Assembly: GCF_030410395.1 (NCBI RefSeq)
Contig: NZ_JAUHHF010000004.1
Coordinates: 1-64,000 of the forward strand
DNA length: 64,000 nt
Direction: 5' to 3'
From: Zwartia panacis
GTDB taxonomy: Bacteria > Pseudomonadota > Gammaproteobacteria > Burkholderiales > Burkholderiaceae_B
Positions 35,501 to 43,642 of this stretch are shown piece by piece. Below the pieces are notes generated by a model. It saw only the letters and a list, made by a program, of their open reading frames with translations, made no database searches and was not told where the DNA came from. The number at the start of each line of letters is the position of its first letter. The first letter of the stretch is position 1. A program made the position numbers and the translations under genes.

Positions 35501-36208
35501 GTGTTTACAAGCTCAAGTCTCAAATTAAGAACCGCTTTGATCGCATTGATCAGTTGTGTTTTTTTAGCGGGTTGTCAAAATGTTGGAGGAGGGGATGTCG
35601 ATCCCAGATTGACCGACGGTGAAGATGCAAAGTTTTTTAGCAAGTCTGGTGCGCAAGCCTGTGCGGCTGGCGCGCTGACTGGTGTACTGGCTTGCGCACT
35701 GAGCAATTCAGGTAATAAAACGGCCTGTATGGCGATCGCTGCTGTTGCTGGTTGTGGGGTCGGTGCCGGTGCCAATTATTTGCTGGATCAGCGACGCGCC
35801 AAATATGCGAATAATGAACAGCGGATCAACTCCTTCATACAGGATGTTCAATCTGACAATCAAAAATTACAGGCAAGACTACAAAACATCAATGTCGTTT
35901 TACAAGAGAACCAGAGAACGTTAAAAACTCTTGAGAAACAAGTGGCAGCCAAACAAATTGATCAAAGAAAAGCAAAAGCCGAGCTCGATCGTATTAATGC
36001 GAACAAAGCCTATCTGGAAAAAGAACTGGCAAACATTAATGCACGCATTGACGGCTTTCAGGACATCATTGAGAAAGAGCGCGCAGTTGGCGCAGATGTT
36101 CGTAGATTGCAAAGTCAGCTTGACCAACTCAGCCGTACCCGGGACGTGATGAAAAGTCAGCTCGACGTTGCCTACGGTCTGGCATCATCAATTAAAGTGA
36201 CAGGATAA
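35501..36208 (+). CDS. Lipoprotein with glycine-zipper and long coiled coil (candidate TagQ counterpart)
   Basis: 235 residues. Signal peptide with lipobox L-A-G-C followed by Gln, which by the +2 rule predicts the outer membrane. Residues about 45-90 are rich in Gly, Ala and Cys with a hydrophobic zipper (A-C-A-A-G-A-L-T-G-V-L-A-C-A-L). The rest is a long coiled coil ending K-V-T-G. GTG start with GGAGAAG. Sequence likeness to TagQ cannot be judged by eye; position after the SUMF1-fold gene and lipoprotein nature are the arguments. Confidence 0.82.
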   Translation: MFTSSSLKLRTALIALISCVFLAGCQNVGGGDVDPRLTDGEDAKFFSKSGAQACAAGALTGVLACALSNSGNKTACMAIAAVAGCGVGAGANYLLDQRRAKYANNEQRINSFIQDVQSDNQKLQARLQNINVVLQENQRTLKTLEKQVAAKQIDQRKAKAELDRINANKAYLEKELANINARIDGFQDIIEKERAVGADVRRLQSQLDQLSRTRDVMKSQLDVAYGLASSIKVTG

Positions 36209-36215
36209 AGGTGAA

Positions 36216-36731
36216 ATGATGATTGGAGCGATTAAGTTTTTAGGGATGATTGGGGTCGTTTCTGTATTGACCGCTTGTACGATGGATAAAGCAGGTTGTG
36301 ATCCGAAAGCGATGCGAGATGCCGGGTTGCTCACGAAAATGAACTGTGATTTTTCTGGTTCCTATGATGCGCGCGCCAAGGATAAAGAGGCACAGCTCGC
36401 CGCAGAAAGACAAAATAATGTTTTATTGCGTCAAGCGGTTGCAGATATGGAAAAGAAGAATACGCTCGTGGCTGCCGACGTCGCCAAACGCCGAGCTGAT
36501 GTGACTAACATCACACGAAGTGTGGGTGCATATATACGTTCTGTGCAATCAAGCAATCCTTCCAATGCTGCGCTGACCGCGCAAGTCAATGCGGCTAGAG
36601 CACGCTTGGAAGAACTCCAGAAAACACCCGTGACATCGGGTGCAAATAACGCAGAGGAGTTACGTGCGCGTATACAGGCCGTCGAGGTAGAGGTCGAAAA
36701 ACTACGCAAACAATCTGCAATTTTGGAGTAA
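36216..36731 (+). CDS. Second coiled-coil lipoprotein
   Basis: 171 residues. Lipobox L-T-A-C then Thr, again predicting the outer membrane. Two or three further cysteines (A-G-C-D-P-K, M-N-C-D-F) lie just after the lipid site, then coiled coil for most of the length (L-A-A-E-R-Q-N-N-V-L-L-R-Q). Begins 7 bases after the previous lipoprotein; ATG 36216 or 36219 with AAAGG upstream. Function unknown; it may pair with the first lipoprotein through the coiled coils. Confidence 0.8.
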   Translation: MMIGAIKFLGMIGVVSVLTACTMDKAGCDPKAMRDAGLLTKMNCDFSGSYDARAKDKEAQLAAERQNNVLLRQAVADMEKKNTLVAADVAKRRADVTNITRSVGAYIRSVQSSNPSNAALTAQVNAARARLEELQKTPVTSGANNAEELRARIQAVEVEVEKLRKQSAILE

Positions 36732-36735
36732 CGCG

Positions 36736-38307
36736 ATGCATCGGATCGCGCAGCGTCAATTTACTCCTGTGCAAGTACAGGAACTTGAGACGCTGCACGC
36801 ATCCTTTTTGAGTGTTCTGGGTTCGCAGGTTCCGCCAAGTGTCGCCAATCTATATGCGACTCCCAGGCTACTTTCAGATGGTGTTGTGCAGTGGTATAGC
36901 TCTTTTGCGGGACAGCCGATCCCGTTTACCCAATTACCGAAGCTATCTGCCGACAATCTCAGGGACGTGTTGTTTGAGCGATTACGAGCTCTTTCGCAGT
37001 TTGCTGATGTGTATGAAGCGCATGAATCACATGATCCCGCTTTGTTGCGAGTATTGCGCGATGCAAGTGCGGAACCTCCGCTGGAAGCGATTTACTCAGT
37101 TGGCGGCCAGCCTGTCATATTGTTTTGGAATCGTGCGATTTCATCTGACTCACCCAGAAAGACGCTTGCTGCGCCAATTATTCCTGCAGCGGTTGCGACT
37201 GCGGCGGGTACAAGTCTTTGGAAGTGGCTGGCGGCATTATTACTTTTATTGTTGATCTTATTTCTACTCTGGTGGTTTTGGTGTCCGCGTTCACCCTTTA
37301 ATCATCCTGCACTCCCTCTTGAACCACTTGTTACTGCAACTCAAACGCCTGAGTTACCAACGGCGACCCCCGAGCCGCCCGCACCGATTCAGCCTGCCTT
37401 GCCTCCTGAGCCACCTGAGCCTGTGCATGAGCCCAAACCAGCTGATCCTCCTGTGATCGATCCAGAGCCTGAACCTGAGCCTGAACCGCAGCCTGAGCCA
37501 GAGCCTGTTCCTGTGCCAGAGCCACCCAAGCCGCCAAAACCGGTCCCTCCACCGCCTCCGCCGAAACCTAAACCAGTGGTTAAGCCTCCAGCGACCATCA
37601 CCACGGCGAAGAACCTGTGTCCCGAGGATCGTCCTGCAGCGCTGGCGCCGGAGATGGTCGTTGTCTTTGACTCCTCCGGATCGATGATGGTCAACGTCAA
37701 TGCCTCTCGTCAAGATGAGCAATGGGTCTTAGGGACTCTGAACCGTGGTCCATTAGCCATGCAGTTTTTAACTCCCCAGGATCGTCAGAGACTGGAACAG
37801 TTGACCCGGCAACCGACTCGGATGGTCACGGCGCAACAGGCCACTGTTGATGTGTTGCAAAGGTTGCCCTCTGACGTCGGGACAGGACTGGTGGTGGTGG
37901 ACGCATGCCCGGCTGCCCGCAATATGGGGCGATATGCGCCCACACAACGCGGGCAGATGATCAATCAACTCCGAGGGTTGCGTCCTCATCAGGGCACACC
38001 GTTGGCCGACGGCATTCTGGAGGCAGGCAGATTAGTGGATGGCGTCAACAAGGAAAGTACGATTTTGCTGGTATCAGACGGTGGCGAGTCCTGCGGTGGT
38101 GATCCTTGCATGGTTGCCCAGAATCTGGCCAGACAAAAGCCTCACCTCAAAATCAACGTCGTCGATATCGGAGGTTCTGGCGCTGCAGCCTGTGTGGCGC
38201 AAGCGACCGGGGGCAAGGTATATAGCGTCTCAAATATTTCGGAGCTGAACGCCGGGATTAATAGGGCTGCCCAAGACGCACTCGGACCTTCGACCTGTAA
38301 AAAATAG
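36736..38307 (+). CDS. Membrane-anchored VWA protein with SrfA-type N-terminal module
   Basis: 523 residues. Cytoplasmic N-terminal module (1-135) with V-Q-W-Y-S-S-F-A-G-Q-P-I-P-F and I-Y-S-V-G-G-Q-P-V-I-L-F-W, the same pattern as SrfA. Membrane helix about 159-183, a long Pro/Glu/Lys linker (about 192-285), then a VWA domain (about 295-518) with complete MIDAS: V-V-F-D-S-S-G-S-M, G-T-P-L-A-D-G and L-V-S-D-G-G-E-S-C. Six or so cysteines in the VWA part suit the periplasm. Last gene of the operon, 4 bases after the lipoprotein stop; no terminator is seen before the dehydrogenase gene. Confidence 0.87.
   Translation: MHRIAQRQFTPVQVQELETLHASFLSVLGSQVPPSVANLYATPRLLSDGVVQWYSSFAGQPIPFTQLPKLSADNLRDVLFERLRALSQFADVYEAHESHDPALLRVLRDASAEPPLEAIYSVGGQPVILFWNRAISSDSPRKTLAAPIIPAAVATAAGTSLWKWLAALLLLLLILFLLWWFWCPRSPFNHPALPLEPLVTATQTPELPTATPEPPAPIQPALPPEPPEPVHEPKPADPPVIDPEPEPEPEPQPEPEPVPVPEPPKPPKPVPPPPPPKPKPVVKPPATITTAKNLCPEDRPAALAPEMVVVFDSSGSMMVNVNASRQDEQWVLGTLNRGPLAMQFLTPQDRQRLEQLTRQPTRMVTAQQATVDVLQRLPSDVGTGLVVVDACPAARNMGRYAPTQRGQMINQLRGLRPHQGTPLADGILEAGRLVDGVNKESTILLVSDGGESCGGDPCMVAQNLARQKPHLKINVVDIGGSGAAACVAQATGGKVYSVSNISELNAGINRAAQDALGPSTCKK
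37465..37521 (+). repeat. Glu-Pro dipeptide repeat in the VWA-protein linker
   Basis: GAGCCT/GAACCT/GAGCCA hexamers encode an E-P run followed by P-K-P repeats. Such rigid linkers (as in TonB) can span the periplasm; the DNA repeat may vary in copy number. Confidence 0.75.
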
Positions 38308-38343
38308 TAAGATTCATATAACTTTAATCAAGGGGATTAGCGC

Positions 38344-39456
38344 ATGAGTCGCCCATTTCGTATTGCAGTGCTGCCTGGTGATGGTATTGGTAAGGAAGTC
38401 ATGCCCGAGGGTTTGCGGGTTCTGAAGACGGCCTCGGAGAAATTCGGTCTGAACCTCGAATATCGCCATTTTGACTGGGCGTCTTGTGATTACTACGCTA
38501 AAACTGGCGAAATGATGCCAGCGGACTGGAAAAGCCATCTTCAGGATTGCGATGCGATTTATTTCGGCGCAGTAGGTTGGCCTGCCATTGTTGCAGACCA
38601 TACTTCTTTGTATGGTTCATTACTCAAGTTTCGTCGTGAGTTCGACCAGTACATCAACTTGCGCCCAGTGCGTTTGTTTGACGGCGTGCCTTGCCCATTG
38701 GCTAATCGCAAAGCAGGCGATATCGACTTCTTCGTCGTTCGTGAAAATACGGAAGGTGAGTACTCCGCTGTTGGCGGAAAGATGTTTGAAGGCACTGATC
38801 GTGAAATCGTTCTTCAGGAGTCGATTTTCACCCGCATCGGATGCGATCGAGTGTTGCGTTTTGCATTTGAAATGGCCTCGCGCCGTGAGCGTAAGCACCT
38901 GACGATCGCCACCAAATCCAATGGTATTGCCATCAGCATGCCCTATTGGGATGAACGTGCCGCTGAGATCGCGAAAGATTATCCTGGCGTGACCACCGAC
39001 AAGCAGCACATCGACATTTTGTCCGCACGCTTTGTGTTGCAACCCGATCGTTTCGATGTGGTGGTGGCTTCCAACTTGTTTGGTGACATCCTCTCCGACT
39101 TGGGGCCGGCATGTACAGGCACGATTGGTTTAGCGCCATCCGCCAACCTGAACCCCGATCGCAAGTTCCCATCATTATTCGAGCCTGTTCACGGCTCAGC
39201 TCCCGATATTTACGGCAAAAATATCGCGAATCCGATCGCGATGATTTGGTCCGGTGCGCTGATGCTTGATTATTTGGGACGCGGTCTGCCAGCAGGGAAT
39301 CAAAAGCCTTATCTCGATGCACATGACGCGATTGTGAAAGCGATTGAACAAGTGTTGAGCCAAGGTCCTCACACGCCTGATTTAGGCGGCAAAGCAAATA
39401 CAACCCAGATCGGTGAAGCCATCAGCAAAGTGCTGTCCAAGTCATCGAGTATTTGA
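38344..39456 (+). CDS. Tartrate dehydrogenase / D-malate dehydrogenase (decarboxylating)
   Basis: 370-residue member of the isocitrate/isopropylmalate dehydrogenase family. Opens I-A-V-L-P-G-D-G-I-G-K-E-V. The substrate loop S-L-Y-G-S-L-L-K-F-R-R-E-F and the N-L-R-P-V-R segment place it in the tartrate/D-malate dehydrogenase group (TtuC/DmlA) rather than LeuB. Also V-R-E-N-T-E-G-E-Y and A-S-N-L-F-G-D-I-L-S-D. AAGGGGAT precedes the ATG. The aldolase gene starts 17 bases after its stop, so the two are probably co-transcribed. Substrate not resolvable by eye. Confidence 0.88.
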   Translation: MSRPFRIAVLPGDGIGKEVMPEGLRVLKTASEKFGLNLEYRHFDWASCDYYAKTGEMMPADWKSHLQDCDAIYFGAVGWPAIVADHTSLYGSLLKFRREFDQYINLRPVRLFDGVPCPLANRKAGDIDFFVVRENTEGEYSAVGGKMFEGTDREIVLQESIFTRIGCDRVLRFAFEMASRRERKHLTIATKSNGIAISMPYWDERAAEIAKDYPGVTTDKQHIDILSARFVLQPDRFDVVVASNLFGDILSDLGPACTGTIGLAPSANLNPDRKFPSLFEPVHGSAPDIYGKNIANPIAMIWSGALMLDYLGRGLPAGNQKPYLDAHDAIVKAIEQVLSQGPHTPDLGGKANTTQIGEAISKVLSKSSSI

Positions 39457-39473
39457 AAAAGAGTGAGGATCAG

Positions 39474-40241
39474 ATGCCTGATTACACCAATCGGTTCAAG
39501 CAATCTCTGAAAGCAGGGGAGGCAAATATCGGTTTATGGGTCTCTCTGCCTGATGCTTTCGCGACAGAGATTTGTGCTACGGCGGAGTTTGACTGGATGT
39601 TGCTGGATGGTGAGCACACTCCGACAGATCCGCTGACGATCCTGAGCCAGTTGCAAGCCTGCGCGGCATACAACACTCAGGTTGTGGCGCGTCCGCCGAT
39701 TGGTCAAACGCATCTGATCAAACAGCTTTTGGACTTAGGCGTTCAAAATTTACTCATCCCGATGGTGGATACTGCCGAACAGGCCCGTGAGCTTGTTCAG
39801 GCAGTGCGATATCCGCCTCATGGTATCCGGGGTGTAGGTTATGGTTCTGCTCGAGTATCGCGTTGGGACTCACGAAAAGATTACGTGAAAGTCGCAAATG
39901 ACGAGATCTGTTTGCTTGTTCAGGCTGAAACTAAAACGGGTCTGAGTAATCTGGATGAAATCTGTGCGGTGGAGGGCGTCGATGGCGTATTTCTGGGGCC
40001 GTCAGATATATCGGCAGCCTTGGGTCACCTGGGTCATCCCGGTCATCCAGAGGTGGTGGCAACGATCGAGAAAGGGATTGCTACCATCTTGAAGCATGGA
40101 AAAGCCGCTGGTATTTTGACGCCTGACCGTACGTTGGCGCAGCACTATCTGAAGTTGGGTTGCACCTTTGTCGCGGTAGGCGTTGACGCGCGTGTCCTGG
40201 CGCTAGGTGTTCGAGAATTACGCGCGGCATTCAAAAAATAA
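39474..40241 (+). CDS. HpcH/HpaI-family aldolase
   Basis: 255-residue class II aldolase of the 4-hydroxy-2-oxo-acid type, which cleaves such acids to pyruvate and an aldehyde. Seen: G-L-W-V-S-L-P-D near the start, L-L-D-G-E-H-T-P-T-D, V-V-A-R-P, the metal ligand region L-V-Q-A-E-T-K-T-G and D-G-V-F-L-G-P-S-D-I-S-A-A-L-G. ATG 39474 is preceded by GAGGATC; an upstream in-frame TTG inside the dehydrogenase gene is unlikely. With the dehydrogenase it suggests catabolism of a hydroxy acid. Confidence 0.88.
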   Translation: MPDYTNRFKQSLKAGEANIGLWVSLPDAFATEICATAEFDWMLLDGEHTPTDPLTILSQLQACAAYNTQVVARPPIGQTHLIKQLLDLGVQNLLIPMVDTAEQARELVQAVRYPPHGIRGVGYGSARVSRWDSRKDYVKVANDEICLLVQAETKTGLSNLDEICAVEGVDGVFLGPSDISAALGHLGHPGHPEVVATIEKGIATILKHGKAAGILTPDRTLAQHYLKLGCTFVAVGVDARVLALGVRELRAAFKK

Positions 40242-40272
40242 ACATTTCTGTGGTCATCAACGGTCTTTCAGA

Positions 40273-41253
40273 TCAAGAAGACTGTTGCATCGACTCAGCC
40301 AAGCCTCGCATCAGCCCGAGCATGAGTTCGCATCTCGGCGCAGAAACGCCATGTTCCTGCGCGAGCGAGACTGTGACGCCGAGTATGGCTTCGTGCTCGA
40401 GAGAGCGCCCAGCCAAGACGTCTTGAAGCATGGATGCGCGATTCGATCCGGATCGTTTGGTGGGCGTGCACAATTCATCGAGATCGATTTTGCCTCTTAA
40501 ATCCGTTCCACACGCGAGAGCGATCTCCATGACCTCAAGCATCACTGCTTTTCGCAACGCGATAATGTCTGGATTTTTATTCATGAGTGGCGTTGGAAGT
40601 CTGGTCAGCGCCGCGACAGGATTCAAACCACAATTGATCAGGAGTTTGTACCAGATCTCGTAGCGTAGATTCGTTGTGGCGAGTCCTCTGATCCCCGCGG
40701 ATTGAAAAATTTCAGCAACGCGGTTCAAGCGTTCCGAGTCAGAGCCATCGGGCTCCCCAAGCATCCATCGATCCTTGAGCGCGCTGCGAATGACACCGGG
40801 TTCGATGACTTCGTTGGGTGAATAGATGACGCAGCCGAGTGTTCTGTCTTTTAAACGATTCCAGAGCTGTCCGTCAGGATCGAGATGAAAAAGGGGGGTC
40901 TGAGGGACATTGAGACCTTTATGCCACCACCAGGGAATACCATTGATGGCAAATACCGCAACACCATCAGGCGCAAGCAACGACTCTATCGAGGCTGCGG
41001 CATTGGGCAAGGCTTGTGCTTTTAAAGTGACGATCACAACGTCTTGTGGGCTCAAGGTGTCCGGGCGATCCGTGGAATGTTGTGGGCGACCGGAATGGAT
41101 TTCCTCGCCACGTGAAACCGTTAAACCACGCTGTTTGATGGCTTCAAGCTGAGGCCCGCGCGCAATCACAGAGAGTTCATGCTTTCCAGCGGCTGCCAGA
41201 CGGGCAGCAAGGTGACCACCTACAGCGCCGGCACCATAAATACAAACCTTCAT
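40273..41253 (-). CDS. Ketopantoate reductase (2-dehydropantoate 2-reductase) family
   Basis: 326 residues. N-terminal Rossmann motif I-Y-G-A-G-A-V-G-G-H-L-A-A-R-L and V-T-L-K-A-Q-A-L; C-terminal domain with W-Y-K-L-L-I-N-C-G-L-N-P-V-A-A-L, the active-site region of PanE. Reduces 2-dehydropantoate to pantoate with NADPH, though Burkholderiales have several paralogues, some acting on other keto acids. AAAGGA nine bases before the ATG. Convergent with the aldolase gene. Confidence 0.85.
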   Translation of the reverse strand: MKVCIYGAGAVGGHLAARLAAAGKHELSVIARGPQLEAIKQRGLTVSRGEEIHSGRPQHSTDRPDTLSPQDVVIVTLKAQALPNAAASIESLLAPDGVAVFAINGIPWWWHKGLNVPQTPLFHLDPDGQLWNRLKDRTLGCVIYSPNEVIEPGVIRSALKDRWMLGEPDGSDSERLNRVAEIFQSAGIRGLATTNLRYEIWYKLLINCGLNPVAALTRLPTPLMNKNPDIIALRKAVMLEVMEIALACGTDLRGKIDLDELCTPTKRSGSNRASMLQDVLAGRSLEHEAILGVTVSLAQEHGVSAPRCELMLGLMRGLAESMQQSS

Positions 41254-41274
41254 CTACTTAAATCCTTTACTTTA

Positions 41275-41290
41275 CATAATATACATTATG
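41275..41290. promoter_or_regulatory. Palindrome upstream of the ketopantoate-reductase gene
   Basis: CATAAT-ATAC-ATTATG, a six-base inverted repeat, 22 bases before the start codon. It could be a repressor operator or part of a promoter. No regulator can be named. Confidence 0.3.
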
Positions 41291-41326
41291 CGGTTATTAC
41301 GCATGGATCAAAGGATCCAAAACGCT

Positions 41327-42685
41327 TTAATTGATGTCGAACTGTTGACCTAGTAACGGCACGACCGCATGCCACCCCAGCGTATGTTTAATCTCGAGTC
41401 GCATGGCATCGGCTGCTGGTGACTCACCGTGATTTAAGAACACGGTATTGGGTGCACGCTTGGCGGTTTTGAGCCAACCCATCAGTTCCTGAGAGTCAGC
41501 ATGCGCGGACATTCCGTCCAGCGAGACAACTTCTGCGTTAATCGGCACGTCTTCACCGAAAATTCTGACAGTGCGTTCCCCTGACACGATTTTCGCCCCC
41601 CGCGTTCCGCCAGCTTGAAATCCTGCGAATATGATGGTGTTGCGGTGGTCAGGCGCAAAAGTCTTTAAATGGTGCAGAACACGTCCTCCAGTTGCCATAC
41701 CGCTTGCCGACACAATGACTGAGGGATAGCGCACGGCATTGAGCGCACGCGACTGTTCTTGTGTCCTGACCATTTTGGCAACGTTGCCGAGACCGGCACA
41801 TTCGCGAGCATTTAAACGATGCTCTTGACAGTGCCTTTGATAGATCTCTGTCATATTGATCGCCATCGGACTATTTAGGAAAACCGGCAGGTTAGGAATG
41901 GCTTTACTAATTTTGAGGCGGTAGATCGCCAGCAAAATTTCCTGAGCTCTTCCGACCGCAAAAGCGGGTATGACCACGACTCCGCCGCGCTCTGATGTCC
42001 GCCGTATCGCATCTCCAAGTTGCGCCTGAGCATCCAGGGCGCCGTGCCTCCTGTCGCCGTATGTGGATTCCATCACAATGTAATCGGCACGCTCGATGGG
42101 TGCCGGAGGATTCATGATTGGATCATTCGGACGTCCCAGATCGCCTGAGAACAATATCGTCTTGCCCTCAGCGGTTATTTCGGCTGAACTTGCACCGAGA
42201 ATATGACCTGCGGGCCGATAGCGTAGGGAAAAGCCTTGGGTGATTTCGTGCGTTTGATTGAACTCAAGCGGTTTGAATAAACGAAAAGTTTTTCTGGCTT
42301 CGTCCAAGGTATACAAGGGAAGCGCGACTTCATGAGTTGTCGTGTGATGTCGGTTGGCGAAGTCAGCCTCTTCTTGCTGGAGCTTGGCACTATCGAGCAG
42401 CAAAATCTTACACAAATCGATGGTCGAGGATGTTGCATAGATGGGGCCGTGAAAGCCTTGCTTCACAAGCAGCGGCAAAGCACCTGAGTGATCAAGGTGC
42501 GCATGCGTCAACACCACCGCGTCAAGTTTTTTTGGATCAAATGGAAATGCGGTCCAATTCAACGCGCGCAGGTTTTTATATCCCTGAAACAAGCCGCAGT
42601 CGATGAGAACTTGATGGTTGGCTGTGCTCAGCAGGGTTTTCGAACCCGTCACTGTACTGGCAGCGCCCAGAAATGTGAGTTTCAT
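41327..42685 (-). CDS. MBL-fold beta-CASP RNA/exonuclease-like hydrolase
   Basis: 452 residues. Metallo-beta-lactamase core with T-H-A-H-L-D-H-S-G and the F-S-G-D-L-G-R segment, then beta-CASP motifs: G-D-R-R-H (region after E-S-T-Y), V-I-P-A-F-A-V-G-R-A-Q-E, V-S-A-S-G-M-A-T-G-G-R and S-A-H-A-D-S-Q-E-L. This layout is that of YsiK/CPSF73-like proteins, presumed RNA-processing nucleases with two zinc ions. Target RNA unknown. The genes on both sides are functionally unrelated. Confidence 0.88.
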   Translation of the reverse strand: MKLTFLGAASTVTGSKTLLSTANHQVLIDCGLFQGYKNLRALNWTAFPFDPKKLDAVVLTHAHLDHSGALPLLVKQGFHGPIYATSSTIDLCKILLLDSAKLQQEEADFANRHHTTTHEVALPLYTLDEARKTFRLFKPLEFNQTHEITQGFSLRYRPAGHILGASSAEITAEGKTILFSGDLGRPNDPIMNPPAPIERADYIVMESTYGDRRHGALDAQAQLGDAIRRTSERGGVVVIPAFAVGRAQEILLAIYRLKISKAIPNLPVFLNSPMAINMTEIYQRHCQEHRLNARECAGLGNVAKMVRTQEQSRALNAVRYPSVIVSASGMATGGRVLHHLKTFAPDHRNTIIFAGFQAGGTRGAKIVSGERTVRIFGEDVPINAEVVSLDGMSAHADSQELMGWLKTAKRAPNTVFLNHGESPAADAMRLEIKHTLGWHAVVPLLGQQFDIN

Positions 42686-42744
42686 GCGGTGACCTCGCGA
42701 GTGGTGATAATGCTTGCATCTTACAGAGTTTAAGCCCCCTGCTC

Positions 42745-43545
42745 CTATCGACCTTCAAATTTTGGTTTGCGTTTTTCAGCGAAGGCTTGAACGGCTTCCT
42801 TATGGTCGTGCGTGGTTTGAACGAGCGCCTGTGAAGCCGCGGCCATATCGAGTGCGACAGGCAGACTGACATGGTGGGAGTCCCGGATCAGGCGTTTGCT
42901 CATACGGATTGAATGCACGGGATGTGCGGCAATGCGTTGTGCCATGGCGTGTGCCTCTTCCAACAGATTCTCATCATCGACAACCTTGGAAACCAATCCA
43001 ATCCGAGCCGCCTCCTCGCCACTGACAAAGTCTCCGGTGAATGTCATTTCATATGCTTTGGAGAGGCCAACGGCTTTCGGCAGGAACCAAGCGCCACCGT
43101 CACCCGAAACCAGTCCCATACGGGCAAAGCTTTCACCAAATTTGGCACTGCGTGCTGCGATCCGTATATCGCACATCGAGGCCAAATCGCAACCTGCGCC
43201 GATCGCCGCACCATTGACGGCGGCAATAATTGGCGCATCCAGGGTATGAAGTGCCAGGGGTATGCGCTGGATCCCTGTTGTGTAATAGGCGCGGATATCG
43301 ACAGGTGCCTTTTGCGCTGGGGCTGCGTTTCGGTCTTGCATGCGTTTGACGTTTCCACCAGAGGAAAACCCTTCGCCTGCGCCCGTCAATATCACGCACC
43401 CCACCGAAAGGTCTGCGTTGATTTTGGCCACATAGGCCACTAAAGCATCAATAATTGCTGGCGATAAAGCATTGCGCGTTTCGGGTTCGTTTAAGGTGAG
43501 GGTCACCACACCACCCTCTTGTTCGTATTTGACTGCTTCACTCAT
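42745..43545 (-). CDS. Enoyl-CoA hydratase/isomerase family protein
   Basis: 266 residues of the crotonase fold. The oxyanion-hole segments are visible: F-S-S-G-G-N-V-K-R-M and N-G-A-A-I-G-A-G-C-D-L-A-S-M-C-D-I-R. The glutamate region reads S-F-A-R-M-G-L-V-S-G-D-G-G-A-W, where many hydratases have a catalytic Glu pair. I chose ATG 43545 (GGTGA upstream) over ATG 43557. Probable role in acyl-CoA degradation; substrate unknown. Confidence 0.87.
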   Translation of the reverse strand: MSEAVKYEQEGGVVTLTLNEPETRNALSPAIIDALVAYVAKINADLSVGCVILTGAGEGFSSGGNVKRMQDRNAAPAQKAPVDIRAYYTTGIQRIPLALHTLDAPIIAAVNGAAIGAGCDLASMCDIRIAARSAKFGESFARMGLVSGDGGAWFLPKAVGLSKAYEMTFTGDFVSGEEAARIGLVSKVVDDENLLEEAHAMAQRIAAHPVHSIRMSKRLIRDSHHVSLPVALDMAAASQALVQTTHDHKEAVQAFAEKRKPKFEGR

Positions 43546-43642
43546 TGATTTCACCATTCGTCAGTTTTACATTACCTCGGCAATAATACCGAATCCCCAG
43601 TTAAGATGTGACTGACAGTTTGAATTTGAAAAAGGAATCGGG

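Noticed and set aside
37465-37590. CRISPR-like or tandem regulatory repeat
   Set aside because: The repeat is in frame and encodes a Glu/Pro/Lys linker inside the VWA protein; no spacers.
21762-38307. A type VI secretion system
   Set aside because: Only the sensing-module-like genes occur. No sheath, tube, baseplate, ClpV or membrane-complex genes are present.
38308-38343. Terminator at the end of the srf-like operon
   Set aside because: No inverted repeat is visible in the 36-base gap, so read-through into the dehydrogenase gene is possible.
40242-40272. Terminator between the aldolase and ketopantoate-reductase genes
   Set aside because: Only a five-base stem (GTCTT/AAGAC) with a ten-base loop and no T-run.
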